A stretch of DNA of 64,000 nt from Candidatus Fluviicola riflensis (GTDB lineage Bacteria > Bacteroidota > Bacteroidia > Flavobacteriales_D > Crocinitomicaceae), in the NCBI GenBank assembly GCA_002243285.1, contig CP022585.1, positions 4,487,444-4,551,443 on the forward strand. Reading direction: 5' to 3'. Under the pieces are notes generated by a model, which was not told the origin of the DNA, did no database searches, and saw only the letters and a program-made list of their open reading frames with translations. Of this stretch, positions 16,758 to 26,552 are shown in pieces. Numbering within the stretch: position 1 is the stretch's first letter; each line of letters starts with the position of its first letter. Position numbers and translations under genes: made by a program.

Positions 16758-18194
16758 TTACTGCTTCACTTTTCCTGATCGCAAACGCGCATCCAGGGCA
16801 ATGAATACGGCACACATTCCCCAGACAGGGATCGCTGCTTTGTCGGTGTCGAGGTAATTATTGAGCAAACCGTGAATAAAATAAGTGCTTAGCGCCAGGA
16901 TCATTCCAAGGATCAGCGTACGCATTTCCCGGTCATTTTCCGGCCAGCGATGATAGAGTTTGATGGAAAAGTAGAATATGGCAAAAACCAGCGCAAAAAC
17001 CAGCAGCATTCCGATCAATCCCATTTCGGCCAGCGGCCCAAGGTATTCGCTGTGGGCATTGCCCATCACTCCAAAATTGGTAGAGATGATTGTTGTGTTT
17101 TCCGGTTCCTGGAAGCGGGCATATTCAAAGGCATACGTTCCCGGGCCAAAACCAAACACCGGGCGTTCTTCAAACATATCGATGGCGCATGACCAGCGAT
17201 TGATACGTTCCAGGTTGGAAGCATCGGTAGTGACATTGGTGGCGCTTTCCAAACGTTCACCGAATTCCTCGGTGGTGTGTTCAGACTTATTGCGTTCCAA
17301 ATCCTGCTGAATGCCGTCCCAGGAATACCAGATAAATCCGAGGACTATTAAAGCGGCGGTTGAAAAGACACTGAAACGCACTTTAAAACGGATGAGCGCC
17401 CAAACTCCAAGCGCTAAAACAATACTCAGCCAGGCCGCCCGCGTGTACGAAAAGTACAATCCGATAAGGTTTACTACCATAAATCCGATGAGGATAAACT
17501 GCACCAGCGGCGGATGTTTTTTGGAAAAATAAAGCGCAAAGATCAACGGCACGATCAAGGCGACGAGTGCCCCGTAAATGGTGTGATCTTTAAAAAACGG
17601 CCACATCACCCAGTGGCTTTCCTTTTCGCCGAAACGGTAATAAGCATGGATTGTAAGCGTGTAACAGATCACAATGATCATTCCGGTAATAAAAAGCCAC
17701 AGAAACCACCTGACTTTTTTCGGGTCGAAAAACAAGTTACTTCCATAGAAAAGTATCGGAATCACAAACCACAGGCGAGCGAGCAAATACTTAAATGAAA
17801 TCACCGGTTGTTCTGAAGTAATAGAAGTGATGAAAATCCAGCACAGGTAAATGATCATGACGATCACAATCGGGTTTCGCCACAGATAATCAGGGAAAAT
17901 TCGCGAATAAAGCGATTGCATCACCAACAATATCATGGTTCCGAATAGTAGCGGTTCGGTGGGCAGAAAGAGTCCGAAACCGTCGGTATATTCTTCAATG
18001 TTCACCGAGAGCGGTGTCATGGCAATGATGAAGAAAAACGTGTATTCGGTGTAAAAGATAGCAACGAAAAGTACCGCCAGCGCATACGGAATCAGGTAAG
18101 CATACCAAAAGTCGACCCAGATAGAATAACCTGTGAACCCGATGAACAGCGCCGCGAAAAGCAGCAACCAGCTATGTTCGCGCAGAAAAGCCAC
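16758..18194 (-). CDS. O-antigen ligase family membrane protein
   Basis: A 478-residue polytopic membrane protein with about 12 hydrophobic helices and a large periplasmic loop. The Wzy_C/O-antigen ligase signature is visible as RINRWSCAIDMFEERPVFGFGPGTYAFEY, then NAHSEYLGPLAEMGLIGMLL. It probably ligates or polymerises surface polysaccharide. The GTG start at 18192-18194 overlaps the TAG of the Wzz-like gene by one base (TAGTG), so translation is coupled. Confidence 0.87.
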   Translation of the reverse strand: MAFLREHSWLLLFAALFIGFTGYSIWVDFWYAYLIPYALAVLFVAIFYTEYTFFFIIAMTPLSVNIEEYTDGFGLFLPTEPLLFGTMILLVMQSLYSRIFPDYLWRNPIVIVMIIYLCWIFITSITSEQPVISFKYLLARLWFVIPILFYGSNLFFDPKKVRWFLWLFITGMIIVICYTLTIHAYYRFGEKESHWVMWPFFKDHTIYGALVALIVPLIFALYFSKKHPPLVQFILIGFMVVNLIGLYFSYTRAAWLSIVLALGVWALIRFKVRFSVFSTAALIVLGFIWYSWDGIQQDLERNKSEHTTEEFGERLESATNVTTDASNLERINRWSCAIDMFEERPVFGFGPGTYAFEYARFQEPENTTIISTNFGVMGNAHSEYLGPLAEMGLIGMLLVFALVFAIFYFSIKLYHRWPENDREMRTLILGMILALSTYFIHGLLNNYLDTDKAAIPVWGMCAVFIALDARLRSGKVKQ

Positions 18195-19189
18195 TACGCC
18201 AGTTTGCGAAGTTCTTTCAATTTATCTTGCAGCAACAAAGCAAACACCATGAAAATGAAGGTTCCGATCACGGAAAGCAACACAATGATCATGCGTTTCG
18301 GTTTGTCTTTTTTATCGGCGACAACGGCGCGCTCAACCACGAACTTGTGACTGAATTTGGTGTTAGCATCCGATTCGGCCTGTTCGTAAGAGACAGAGAA
18401 ATCTTCCAGCTTCACGATCTTTTCATTCCGAATATATTCCAATCCGTCAAAAAGAGCTCCGTACTTATTGTTCGTGTCGATTTTATCCTTGATTTCTGCA
18501 CGTTGTTCAGGACTGTTTGCATCTACATACGCCTGGAAAAGTCCCGCCCGGGAATCCAATGGTAGCACGCCTTTGGCGGCCAGGGAATCCAATTGGTCCA
18601 GAATGGCTTTCCGGTCAGCTTCCATCTGGTCTCTCTTTCGTTTGTTGATCTCGAATGCCGGCATGGTACGTGCAGCTACCATTTCGTTTTTCACCGTATC
18701 GATGAGGTCAACGATTTTGTTGGCGATATCTGCGGCCAAAACCGGATCTCGGTCCAATACGTCAATCTGTATTGAACCATATCGGGTTCTCACGAACAGG
18801 ATGTTTTCGTTGTATTCCTTTACAAGTTTGTAATACTTGTTCTCGTCGTTTTCGTCAATTTCATAGTGTTTTTGCAGATCGAATTCCGCCACGATTTTGT
18901 CGCGAATGTTAGACGATTGCAAAATTTGGATCAATTGTTCGGCTTGTTCTTCTTCTCCGAAGTCCATCGACGACGCTTTGGCATTTCGTTGCTCGGAGAA
19001 AGAAACGGTGCTTGTTGCGGCAGGGAAAACAATGGCTGTGGAACGATAAATTGGGGTCATTAGAAACGCAATAACCGCTGACACAACGAATGCTGCTCCG
19101 GTGGTGATCAATAAAATTTTGCGTTTTCTCCAGATGGTTACCAGTAGGTTCATGCGTTGTTCTTGCATTACTGCAGTACTTTCTTCCAT
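18194..19189 (-). CDS. Wzz/chain-length determinant-like membrane protein
   Basis: A 331-residue protein with a transmembrane helix near residues 28-48, ending in the FLMTPIYRSTAIVFP motif. A long periplasmic region with coiled-coil character follows, containing VDVLDRDPVLAADIANKIVDLIDTVKNEM, the Wzz signature. A second helix lies near residues 300-322, followed by a short cytoplasmic tail. No Walker kinase domain is fused. It likely regulates polysaccharide chain length or export together with the coupled O-antigen-ligase gene. Confidence 0.85.
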   Translation of the reverse strand: MEESTAVMQEQRMNLLVTIWRKRKILLITTGAAFVVSAVIAFLMTPIYRSTAIVFPAATSTVSFSEQRNAKASSMDFGEEEQAEQLIQILQSSNIRDKIVAEFDLQKHYEIDENDENKYYKLVKEYNENILFVRTRYGSIQIDVLDRDPVLAADIANKIVDLIDTVKNEMVAARTMPAFEINKRKRDQMEADRKAILDQLDSLAAKGVLPLDSRAGLFQAYVDANSPEQRAEIKDKIDTNNKYGALFDGLEYIRNEKIVKLEDFSVSYEQAESDANTKFSHKFVVERAVVADKKDKPKRMIIVLLSVIGTFIFMVFALLLQDKLKELRKLA

Positions 19190-19404
19190 GTAGTGTTTGT
19201 TTTAGAGCTGCGAATTTACAGTTTGTGAGCCATTAACGGTAAAAAAGGCGTAAAATTATACGGAGGCCACTGAATTAAGCGTGAAGATTGAAGTCAATCC
19301 TCTGACTGATGAGCGTTACTTTTTGCGCTAGAAACCACTATCAGATCACGCCCTGTTTATTACTCGTGGCAGATAAAGAAAATATACACCGCGGGATACA
19401 CAAA

Positions 19405-19441
19405 CTTAAAAAACCTCCGCAGACATATTCCACGGAGGCTT
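19405..19441 (-). terminator. Terminator of the choice-of-anchor I gene
   Basis: CCTCCG at 19414-19419 pairs with CGGAGG at 19433-19438 and is followed on the minus strand by a run of six T. The rest of 19190-19404 shows no gene; I see nothing else there beyond AT-rich DNA. Confidence 0.75.
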
Positions 19442-19466
19442 GCACTATGTAGTATTCAGCTATGAA

Positions 19467-22400
19467 TCAGTTTGTCTTTTCGATGCGGAAAACGTGTGTT
19501 TCGTTTCCTTGCTGCACACGCAACAGGTATGTTCCAGCAGCAACAGTACTCAAATCGATGGTTGTTTCCAATGACGTCAGCAAGATTTGTCCTGCGGTGT
19601 TCATCAATTCAACCTGCATAGGTGCAGCGCTGGAAGATTCGATGGTCAATAAACCGGTAGTAGGGTTCGGGAATAAAGCAAGATCAATTGCTTGTTCGTT
19701 CAACCCAAGACATGGATCAACTGTAACCACAATGGCGTCTGAGTTTTGACATCCGTTCTGATCAGTTACTGCAACAAAGTAGGTTCCGGTAGCGGTAGCA
19801 GAAAGAGTTGCGGTTGTAGCATTGTTGTTCCACAAATAAGCGGCAAAACCTGCTCCTGCGTTCAATACCACCGGCCCGTAATTGGCACAGGTTACGGTAT
19901 CTTCACCCAAATCCACAACCGGCAAGGCATTTACTGCAACGGAAACCGTATCGTTGTCCTCACAACCGTTAGCATCCGTACCGGTTACTATGTACGATTG
20001 TGTAGTAGTTGGGTTGAATACGGTATTATCGGTAACACCATTGTCCCAGGTGTATGAAACCGCACCGTTTCCGGTTAAGATGGTGTTTTCTCCGGCACAA
20101 ACTTCCTGATCAACACCAGCGTTAATCACCGGAAGTGCATTTACGGTTACCTGAACTGTATCGTTATCCTCACACCCATTAGCATCCGTACCGGTTACAA
20201 TATACGATTGTGTAGTTGCAGGATTAAAAACAGTATTATCGGTAACACCATTGTTCCAGGTGTATGAAACCGCACCGTTTCCGGCTAAGATCGTGTTTTC
20301 ACCGATACAAATTACCTGATCAGGGCCGGCGTCAACCAGTGGAAGCGTATTTACGATTACCTGAACCGTATCGTTGTCTTCGCAACCGTTGACATCTGTA
20401 CCAGTTACAATGTACAATTGTGTGGCAGCCGGCGTGAACGACGTATTATCCGTAACACCATTGTCCCATGTGTAGGCTTGTGCTCCCAATCCGGAAAGGG
20501 TAACAGACGTTCCCGCGCAAATGGATTGATCAGCACCAGCATCTACAACAGGAAGTGGGTTTAGTGTGATGGCTGTTTCAACGGTTGTATCGGCGCAACT
20601 CAAAGCCGTGTTTGAAACATATACTTTATAGTCTCCTGCCTGGTTGACAGAAATGCTGTTACCTGTTTCTCCGGCAAGCTCCGTATTGTTGTAATACCAT
20701 TGCACAGTTGAATTTGCGTCACCGGTAATGGAAAGTGTGGTGGAAGTTCCTTCGCAGATGGAATCATCAGCGGCCGTAATGGTTGCCCCCGCCAGTTCAA
20801 CACACGTGTTTACCTGGAATACCGAAAGGGTAGAACTCACTTCGTTGGCAAGAACCACTAGGGCATTGTTGTTAGGCGAAGCTTCTTTAGAAATGTAGAT
20901 AATTCCTTCGGCTCCGCGATCCGGACCGTTGCCAGCCGCAAAGCGGTTGTTGTAGTAACCCGCATAAACAGGTGTGGCAGGTTGGTCGATATTGAAAATC
21001 ATAACACCGCCCACTCGTTCCAGTGAAACGAACAAGTAGTGGCTTCCGTTGATGAATGCAGTAGCAACCCCTTCCGGCTCAGGTCCTTTATCATCACTTC
21101 TGTTTTTTGAAGTAGCTGCACCGGATGAATTGCTCGCGTTGAACAATCCGGCCAGGGCAGGGTGAGTAGCTGTAATTTGTTCGATCAAGTCTTTTGAATC
21201 GAAAACCAACGCACCGGTAGCGGCATTCCAGATAGAGAATGAACGGGTTCCCAAAACATGAATCTCGTCTTTGTCACCGTCGTTATCCGTATCTCCGGTA
21301 GCTTGAAGTGCATTCAAACGGCCCAGGAACTGATTGTTTTTCAAAATAGTTTGATCAGGGAAAGCTGTTGGATCCAATGAAGTACCAGACAAACGCTCCA
21401 CATCATTTACAGCTGCATATTCGCGTGCATCACCTTCATTGGCCGAGAAAATGTATTCCTGTCCGCCAATTGTTGCATGTGCCAATGCATCCGGCATGAA
21501 TGTACCTTTTACCGGGATAGAGCTGATTAGAATAGACGAAGTTTGATCCGACGCATCCAATCCGTTGTTCTCATTGGAGTAATCCATTAATCCAAGCGGA
21601 CGGATATCCGTAACCGTTGCGGTGTTCAGACTCACGACAGCCATTGCATTGTTTTCCTGAAGGGAAACATAAGCCGTTTGGTTGTCATCTGCGATGGTAA
21701 TGTATTCCGGCTCCAGATCCTGTGCTACCGAACTTCCCGGCCCGAAAATGCGAATTCCCTGGGCACGAAGTGTAACTTCTTGTCCGTTATAGGCCGTGAA
21801 ATAAGCCATTGAAACATTGGCATTGGTCAAAGAAGCATAACCCGGTGCCAAATCAATAATACCAATTGAACCTTCCGGGTCTACTGAATAATCTGATTTC
21901 GGTTCACCTTCGCAAGCTACTACGATTTTGGTGTGGTCGTTGTTGAACGTAATCATGTCGGGCATAGCACCAACCGTTACCTGGTTGATATAAACACCGT
22001 CGCTGTCGAAAAAGACAACAGTACCATTTACCTGCGGATCAGCATTTTCCATCGCTACGGCTACCACACCGTTGTAAACGGCAAGGGAGTTGATGTTTCC
22101 GTAAGGCGTCATCGGAATCGAAGACAACAACACCGGCGTGTTTGGATTGGCGAAATCCACTATATCCAGTTTTGCTCCGATAGAATTGGCAATGTATAAA
22201 CGGTATGTAGTAGAATCGTAGGCTACAATTTCGGCCGAATTGGTTCCTTCTGCACCGTTGCTGAAGCTGGTAAGCAGGTTCATTTGTAATTCATTGGTCG
22301 GAGTAGGATTATGGTAATCGTTATCTGTTAAATAGATAATCTGGAAGCTGTTTCCAGCAATTCCGGCATTTACGGTTCCAACCAATTTTACGATGATGCG

Positions 22401-23396
22401 TTCTGTGCGTTCGGCCAATAAGTCATCGCTCAGGTCGATGGTAAACGGGAATGTTCCGTTGGTGTTGGCCGGAATCACCAATGTGTCGTTCGACCATGAG
22501 AAATCGGTGTTGAACGTGGCATTGGCATAGGTTGAAAGTCCGAACACGATTTCGGCAGGACTTGCATTCGCATTGGAAAAAGTCACGTTTACGGTAGCTG
22601 TTCCGTCTGCTTCATTTACGGTTTGCGTGATACCCGAAATAGCGGCAGATCCCGGAGGATCTACTGTCCCTAAAGTGATTGCAGTTAAGTTATCGTTTAC
22701 GACAGTCTGTGTACTCCAGGCACGTTGTCCGAACCATTGGTTGGTTGCGGTATTATAAAAACCGGTTCCTTTGATCGTAACATTCGAACCCGGATCGTCT
22801 GCAAAGAAAGAAGTTGTTTGCAATTTTCCGCCTGCGTAGTGATCGTTGACTGGCAGCTGATAACCGTCGGCTCCTGCATTTACAAGCGCACTTCCGATTC
22901 CTGTTCCGAAGAACAATGCATCAACCGGTACAGAACTATTGGTTAAACTCCCGATTGCCATATCAAATATGGCAACACCGTCGGCATTGCCGCCACCATT
23001 TCCGATCACACCTGCTGCGGCATTTCCAAAACCGTCACCGGGAGTGGTTACTACATCTATTACGCGTAATTTTGTTCCGGTAGGAAGCATGGTTGAACCA
23101 CCCACATACACCACATCTCCGGTGTTTACCGTTCCGGTAGTAATGGAGAAACCATAGCTGAGCGATCCGCCCGAAACCCAACCGTTGGCAGTGGCGGTTC
23201 CGTTGTTGCAAACAACTACCGAATAAGGTGTTACCGAAAAATCAATGGGTTGGGTAGCAACCAATTCCACCCATTCGAATGAGTTGTCGGTGCTTGGAGG
23301 ATTGGCTAACAATTCGCTGATTACCAATCCCGGATTTTGGGAGAAGGACGCGAATGCCTGAAATACAAATGCTAAAAGGATGTAGCTTTTTTTCAT
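19467..23396 (-). CDS. Giant secreted choice-of-anchor I protein with T9SS sorting domain
   Basis: A 1309-residue secreted protein. Order: signal peptide (1-19, ending FASFSQ); a lamin-tail-like domain (LVISELLANPPSTDNSFEWVELV); a Calx-beta-like region (TVNEADGTATVNVTFSNAN...); a beta-propeller-like choice-of-anchor I domain of about 500 residues with metal-site-like segments such as NEGDAREY and DKGPEPEGVA; then Ig-like PKD/SprB-type modules with at least three near-identical copies (ICxGxxxxLxGxGAxxYTWDNGVTDNT); and a Por-type sorting domain (LALFPNPTTGLL...THVFRIEKTN). The choice-of-anchor I domain is related to PhoX-like phosphatases, but activity here is not shown. It is monocistronic with a terminator behind it. 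Confidence 0.85.
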   Translation of the reverse strand: MKKSYILLAFVFQAFASFSQNPGLVISELLANPPSTDNSFEWVELVATQPIDFSVTPYSVVVCNNGTATANGWVSGGSLSYGFSITTGTVNTGDVVYVGGSTMLPTGTKLRVIDVVTTPGDGFGNAAAGVIGNGGGNADGVAIFDMAIGSLTNSSVPVDALFFGTGIGSALVNAGADGYQLPVNDHYAGGKLQTTSFFADDPGSNVTIKGTGFYNTATNQWFGQRAWSTQTVVNDNLTAITLGTVDPPGSAAISGITQTVNEADGTATVNVTFSNANASPAEIVFGLSTYANATFNTDFSWSNDTLVIPANTNGTFPFTIDLSDDLLAERTERIIVKLVGTVNAGIAGNSFQIIYLTDNDYHNPTPTNELQMNLLTSFSNGAEGTNSAEIVAYDSTTYRLYIANSIGAKLDIVDFANPNTPVLLSSIPMTPYGNINSLAVYNGVVAVAMENADPQVNGTVVFFDSDGVYINQVTVGAMPDMITFNNDHTKIVVACEGEPKSDYSVDPEGSIGIIDLAPGYASLTNANVSMAYFTAYNGQEVTLRAQGIRIFGPGSSVAQDLEPEYITIADDNQTAYVSLQENNAMAVVSLNTATVTDIRPLGLMDYSNENNGLDASDQTSSILISSIPVKGTFMPDALAHATIGGQEYIFSANEGDAREYAAVNDVERLSGTSLDPTAFPDQTILKNNQFLGRLNALQATGDTDNDGDKDEIHVLGTRSFSIWNAATGALVFDSKDLIEQITATHPALAGLFNASNSSGAATSKNRSDDKGPEPEGVATAFINGSHYLFVSLERVGGVMIFNIDQPATPVYAGYYNNRFAAGNGPDRGAEGIIYISKEASPNNNALVVLANEVSSTLSVFQVNTCVELAGATITAADDSICEGTSTTLSITGDANSTVQWYYNNTELAGETGNSISVNQAGDYKVYVSNTALSCADTTVETAITLNPLPVVDAGADQSICAGTSVTLSGLGAQAYTWDNGVTDNTSFTPAATQLYIVTGTDVNGCEDNDTVQVIVNTLPLVDAGPDQVICIGENTILAGNGAVSYTWNNGVTDNTVFNPATTQSYIVTGTDANGCEDNDTVQVTVNALPVINAGVDQEVCAGENTILTGNGAVSYTWDNGVTDNTVFNPTTTQSYIVTGTDANGCEDNDTVSVAVNALPVVDLGEDTVTCANYGPVVLNAGAGFAAYLWNNNATTATLSATATGTYFVAVTDQNGCQNSDAIVVTVDPCLGLNEQAIDLALFPNPTTGLLTIESSSAAPMQVELMNTAGQILLTSLETTIDLSTVAAGTYLLRVQQGNETHVFRIEKTN

Positions 23397-23570
23397 GAGT
23401 TAAGAACTTTGTGCAAAGGTCTCGTCATGACGTAACTATCAGGTCAGCTCAGGATCAAACAATAATGATTGTTTTGTTGCAGTAAGATTATCGGAAGACG
23501 GTTTTGTTAATGATTTGGCAAAGTGGGTTTATGGGGAGTTTATGTTGAGGTAATGGAAGCTCGGGTTTTC

Positions 23571-24075
23571 TTACCTTAGATGGTGAGGAATATTAATTGT
23601 TTCCAGGTATTTGAAGAATTGTTTTTTCCTGTAATCGGATGCTTTGACTTTAAAACGTCCTTTAACCGCAAGGCGCAAGGCGATTTCATATACATCATCC
23701 ATTCCGGTAATTCTGAATTCAGTGAAATAAGGGAATACGGAAAAGGTCATGCGAATGTATGGCCAACCTTCCGGTCCGTCGTGGGTTGGTTTGAACCGTT
23801 TAAGCTTGGAGATTTGAATTGTTCGATATTTTAAAAAAGGTCTGAAGGGGTAATAGAAAATAATCTGCTCTTCATTACCGCCCACTTGCTTGTAAAACCG
23901 AAAAGCAAAAAGGAAGTTGACGATTAAAAGAGAAAGTGCGAAATAATAGTGCTGATAGATCAGGAAGAAAATGATTAATGCCCCAAAAATGATTAACTGC
24001 CCAATTATGAATTGTTTTGATGTTTTACTCTTTATCCAGAATGTTTCGTCGCCATTAAAAATCTGTTGGTTTCAT
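23571..24075 (-). pseudogene. Small two-helix membrane protein, frameshifted near its start
   Basis: The intact downstream part (GTG at 23885, 104 residues) has no proper start, yet the reading frame stays open upstream and encodes two membrane helices (QFIIGQLIIFGALIIFFLIY and HYYFALSLLIVNFLFAFRFY). A natural ATG sits at 24075, reading MKPTDF and then hitting TAA. Removing one T from the five-T run (plus-strand A at 24057-24061) yields MKPTDFNGDETFWIKSKTSK... in frame with the helices and the C-terminal KYRTIQISKLKRFKP domain, which resembles small bacterial PH-like membrane proteins. Either the gene is inactivated, the tract is slippery, or the base is a sequencing error. Confidence 0.65.
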
Positions 24076-24123
24076 TTTACGGATAGTTGGGCTTGGGCAT
24101 TTGTGATTTTAAGTCGAAATTAT

Positions 24124-24582
24124 CTACCAAACCTTGTCAATTCCTATTCTTGCTGTATCCAGCGTAAAAAGCACTAAAATCAGCACATGTTCTTTATGTT
24201 CAAGAGAGAATAACTTTCTTGAAAGGAGTAATGTAAGCATCAAAATGGGGATTAGCACCAGGATTATACTATTCTGATCGTAAACACCAAAACCATAAAT
24301 CAGTAATAGTGTCATCAGAATTGAGCATTCATAAGTGTTCATTTGCTTGAGGAATCTTTGCCAAATAATGTAGAGGACTAAACTCAGATAAAACACTATT
24401 CGCACCATTAATTGTATTTCAAAAGCCACAGCTCCTCTAAAGAAAAACTTGTACGAGGTTACTAAAATGTATGAAATGAATATCCCAATGACGAGTTTAC
24501 CGAATCCTTTCGAAACATAAAAAACAAAGAGTATTGCCAGTACGATTTCTATGACCAGCATGCTTAATATCAGGCATTTCAT
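24124..24582 (-). CDS. Hydrophobic membrane protein, unknown function
   Basis: A 152-residue protein with four to five hydrophobic helices covering most of its length (for example LVIEIVLAILFVFYV and IILVLIPILMLTLLLS) and almost no soluble part. No family is recognised. It lies 15 bp downstream of ispD on the same strand and may be cotranscribed. The frameshifted two-helix gene follows 48 bp further on. Confidence 0.55.
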   Translation of the reverse strand: MKCLILSMLVIEIVLAILFVFYVSKGFGKLVIGIFISYILVTSYKFFFRGAVAFEIQLMVRIVFYLSLVLYIIWQRFLKQMNTYECSILMTLLLIYGFGVYDQNSIILVLIPILMLTLLLSRKLFSLEHKEHVLILVLFTLDTARIGIDKVW

Positions 24583-24597
24583 TTGAACCCACGGCCT

Positions 24598-25263
24598 TTA
24601 CTTACTCAAAAACAGCATCGCCACTGCCAAATCAGACGGAGTCGTAATCTTAATGTTCTCTTCGTTACCATCAACAAGATAGATTGCCTCCCCCGATTCT
24701 TCTACCAAACTGGCGTCGTCGGTGATGGTATCATGAAAATCGATATTGTAAGCCTTGCGTATCACGGGCGCGTGAAACACTTGTGGTGTTTGAACAATTC
24801 GGTAAGCTGATCGGTGCACGGCTTCGCTGCTGTTATTGGTGATGCGGCGCAGCGATTCTTTGATTTCCACTACCGGAATCACGGCTTTGTGTGAAACTAC
24901 GGCATCAAACAACCGTTCGATAGTGGCTTTTGACACCAACGGACGAACACCGTCGTGCACCGCAATAATGTCGCCGGTACATACCGCCAGCGCATTTTTG
25001 ATGGAATGGTATCGTTCTTCTCCTCCTGCTACAATAAGGTGTTCGATGTGGCAATCGTATTGAGCGCACAATTCTTTCCAGTCTTCGATGTATTGTTCGG
25101 GAAGCGTGAGTACCAGCTGACTACCGGGTACAAAATGGTACAAGCGTTCCAGGGTATGGATCAACACAGGGCGGCCCAGCAATTCCAGGAATTGTTTTGG
25201 CTGATCGGCTCCCATTCGTTTCCCGATTCCTCCTGCTGTGATGATGATAGAACGTGTTTCCAT
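24598..25263 (-). CDS. ispD: 2-C-methyl-D-erythritol 4-phosphate cytidylyltransferase
   Basis: A 221-residue nucleotidyltransferase of the MEP isoprenoid pathway, joining CTP and MEP. Family motifs are TAGGIGKRMGADQPKQFLELLGRPV at the N-terminus (CTP-binding Gly-rich loop, Arg and Lys), VAGGEERYHSIKNAL near residue 80, VHDGVRPLVS near 105, and a C-terminal TDDASLVEESGE followed by GNEENIKITTPSDLAVA. The length is typical. A small membrane-protein gene lies just upstream, but a terminator separates the two. Confidence 0.95.
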   Translation of the reverse strand: METRSIIITAGGIGKRMGADQPKQFLELLGRPVLIHTLERLYHFVPGSQLVLTLPEQYIEDWKELCAQYDCHIEHLIVAGGEERYHSIKNALAVCTGDIIAVHDGVRPLVSKATIERLFDAVVSHKAVIPVVEIKESLRRITNNSSEAVHRSAYRIVQTPQVFHAPVIRKAYNIDFHDTITDDASLVEESGEAIYLVDGNEENIKITTPSDLAVAMLFLSK

Positions 25264-25269
25264 GGCATA

Positions 25270-25295
25270 AAAAAAGTCTCTACAGACGCAGAGAC
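25270..25295 (-). terminator. Terminator upstream of ispD
   Basis: GTCTCT at 25276-25281 pairs with AGAGAC at 25290-25295, and on the minus strand the stem is followed by seven T. It ends transcription of the small membrane-protein gene. Confidence 0.75.
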
Positions 25296-25315
25296 CTTCG
25301 AATATGTTGATTCAA

Positions 25316-25504
25316 TTATTTCAGTTGATTCGGATCTTTCGCCGCTTTGTCGCTGAGTTTTTTCTGAACGATCAGCCAATAGAAAAGGCCGAAAAACCCT
25401 AATCCGATTAACATCCAATTAAACTTATCGCCTACCCAGTCAAAAAACTGAAATGTCCACTGAAGAAAGTCTGCTATCGCCTGGAAGAATGGAGTAGAAC
25501 TCAT
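25316..25504 (-). CDS. Small single-helix membrane protein (DUF6341-like)
   Basis: A 62-residue protein. Residues 1-28 are amphipathic and aromatic (FFQAIADFLQWTFQFFDWVGDKFNWM), residues 29-47 form one hydrophobic helix, and the tail is charged (KKLSDKAAKDPNQLK). Short proteins with this plan are widely conserved in Flavobacteriia; the DUF6341 match is from memory and tentative. The start is ATG at 25504, and a terminator lies directly behind it. Confidence 0.65.
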   Translation of the reverse strand: MSSTPFFQAIADFLQWTFQFFDWVGDKFNWMLIGLGFFGLFYWLIVQKKLSDKAAKDPNQLK

Positions 25505-25687
25505 AACAATTAAATTTTATGCAACAAAGAAAGTAATTTATTCTTACAGCACAATTGATTCGGGTGCTTTTTCAACAAAAAAAGCCTGTTTTGCACAATA
25601 AATCGTTGTACATTGGATGCTGAAAGACGCGAATGTTTTCTGTTGGTAAAAGATTTCCGCCATTTTTAACAGTAACTCAGCTAAATA

Positions 25688-25951
25688 ACGTGAATTCGGG
25701 ATAAGAATTCCAGTCAGAATTCATAAAAGTGTTTGGATACTAGGTGAATTACTGGGGGATAGCGGGCTATCTCGAAGAAATTCAACGAAGTAGACGGATG
25801 CTTTTAGGGATAGCGTTTTAATATGGTCACTTGAAAACACCAATCTTCTTCCTGAAAACCGCACCAACATATCCCGATATGTCACTGCGCTTCTCAGTCG
25901 AATCTCAGCATTTTCAAGCGATCTGACGAAATTCTTATCCCGAATTCACGT
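25688..25951. mobile_element. MITE-like element with about 25-30-bp terminal inverted repeats
   Basis: ACGTGAATTCGGGATAAG... at 25688 onward is repeated inverted at the far end (to 25951). 22 bases match exactly, and similarity continues (C-AGTCAGA against TC-GTCAGA). Both ends abut TA (25686-25687 and 25952-25953), consistent with a TA target duplication as made by IS630/mariner-type transposases. The 264-bp interior has no ORF but contains short dyads. It sits upstream of a lipoprotein gene. Confidence 0.65.
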
Positions 25952-25984
25952 TAAATATTATATTTACTATATTTTGAAAGAGAT

Positions 25985-26536
25985 ATGAAAAAAGGATTGG
26001 TAATAATAGGGGCAATGATCATGGGATTAACTGCTTGTTCACCCCGTACTTCTTCAGGTGGTATGGAAACAACAAATCAGGCGGATAGTTTAACAGTTGA
26101 AGAAACTACCACAGATTCGGATGTAACACCAAAAGATTCACTTTCTGTTTTTTACGGGACAATCCTCAATACCCAAAGTTATTGCGGTGGCGCCCGCCCG
26201 CCAGAGGAATTACTGGCCGAATTGGCTACTCCGAAACCCTATGGAAACCGCTCGCTGGTGTTTGTTCATACAAGTTCTCACAAAGAATATGGTTTTATGA
26301 CTGACGAGCACGGACATTACGAAGTTGAGCTGCCGTTGGGGAAATATGAACTTCGTCCGGGGAAACGGTTCAATACCGAAGAAGAGAGTTATAACTACGA
26401 TCCCAATTGTAAAACATGGTTGACACATGTATTTACGACGCTGGAAGTGCTTCCACCGTTGAGTGATCACACCAAAGATTTTACCATTCACATTCCGTGT
26501 GATCCGTGTGATCCGAATATTCGTTTACGGCCTTAA
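25985..26536 (+). CDS. Lipoprotein with carboxypeptidase-regulatory-like domain
   Basis: A 183-residue predicted lipoprotein. The signal peptide ends in a lipobox with Cys18 (MGLTACSP), followed by a Ser/Thr-rich linker. The segment EYGFMTDEHGHYEVELPLGKYELRPG has the beta-sandwich signature of carboxypeptidase-regulatory-like/Cna-B-type repeats, and a Cys-containing C-terminus (HIPCDPCDPN) follows. The function is unknown, probably envelope. Its 5' region carries the MITE-like element, which ends 34 bp before the ATG and so may supply or displace the promoter. Confidence 0.7.
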   Translation: MKKGLVIIGAMIMGLTACSPRTSSGGMETTNQADSLTVEETTTDSDVTPKDSLSVFYGTILNTQSYCGGARPPEELLAELATPKPYGNRSLVFVHTSSHKEYGFMTDEHGHYEVELPLGKYELRPGKRFNTEEESYNYDPNCKTWLTHVFTTLEVLPPLSDHTKDFTIHIPCDPCDPNIRLRP

Positions 26537-26552
26537 TTCTGATCAAACAACT

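Noticed and set aside
12001..19300. CRISPR-like repeats
   Set aside because: The regular repetition in this region is coding (MopE and SprB-type modules), with variable repeat sequence and no spacer pattern or cas genes.
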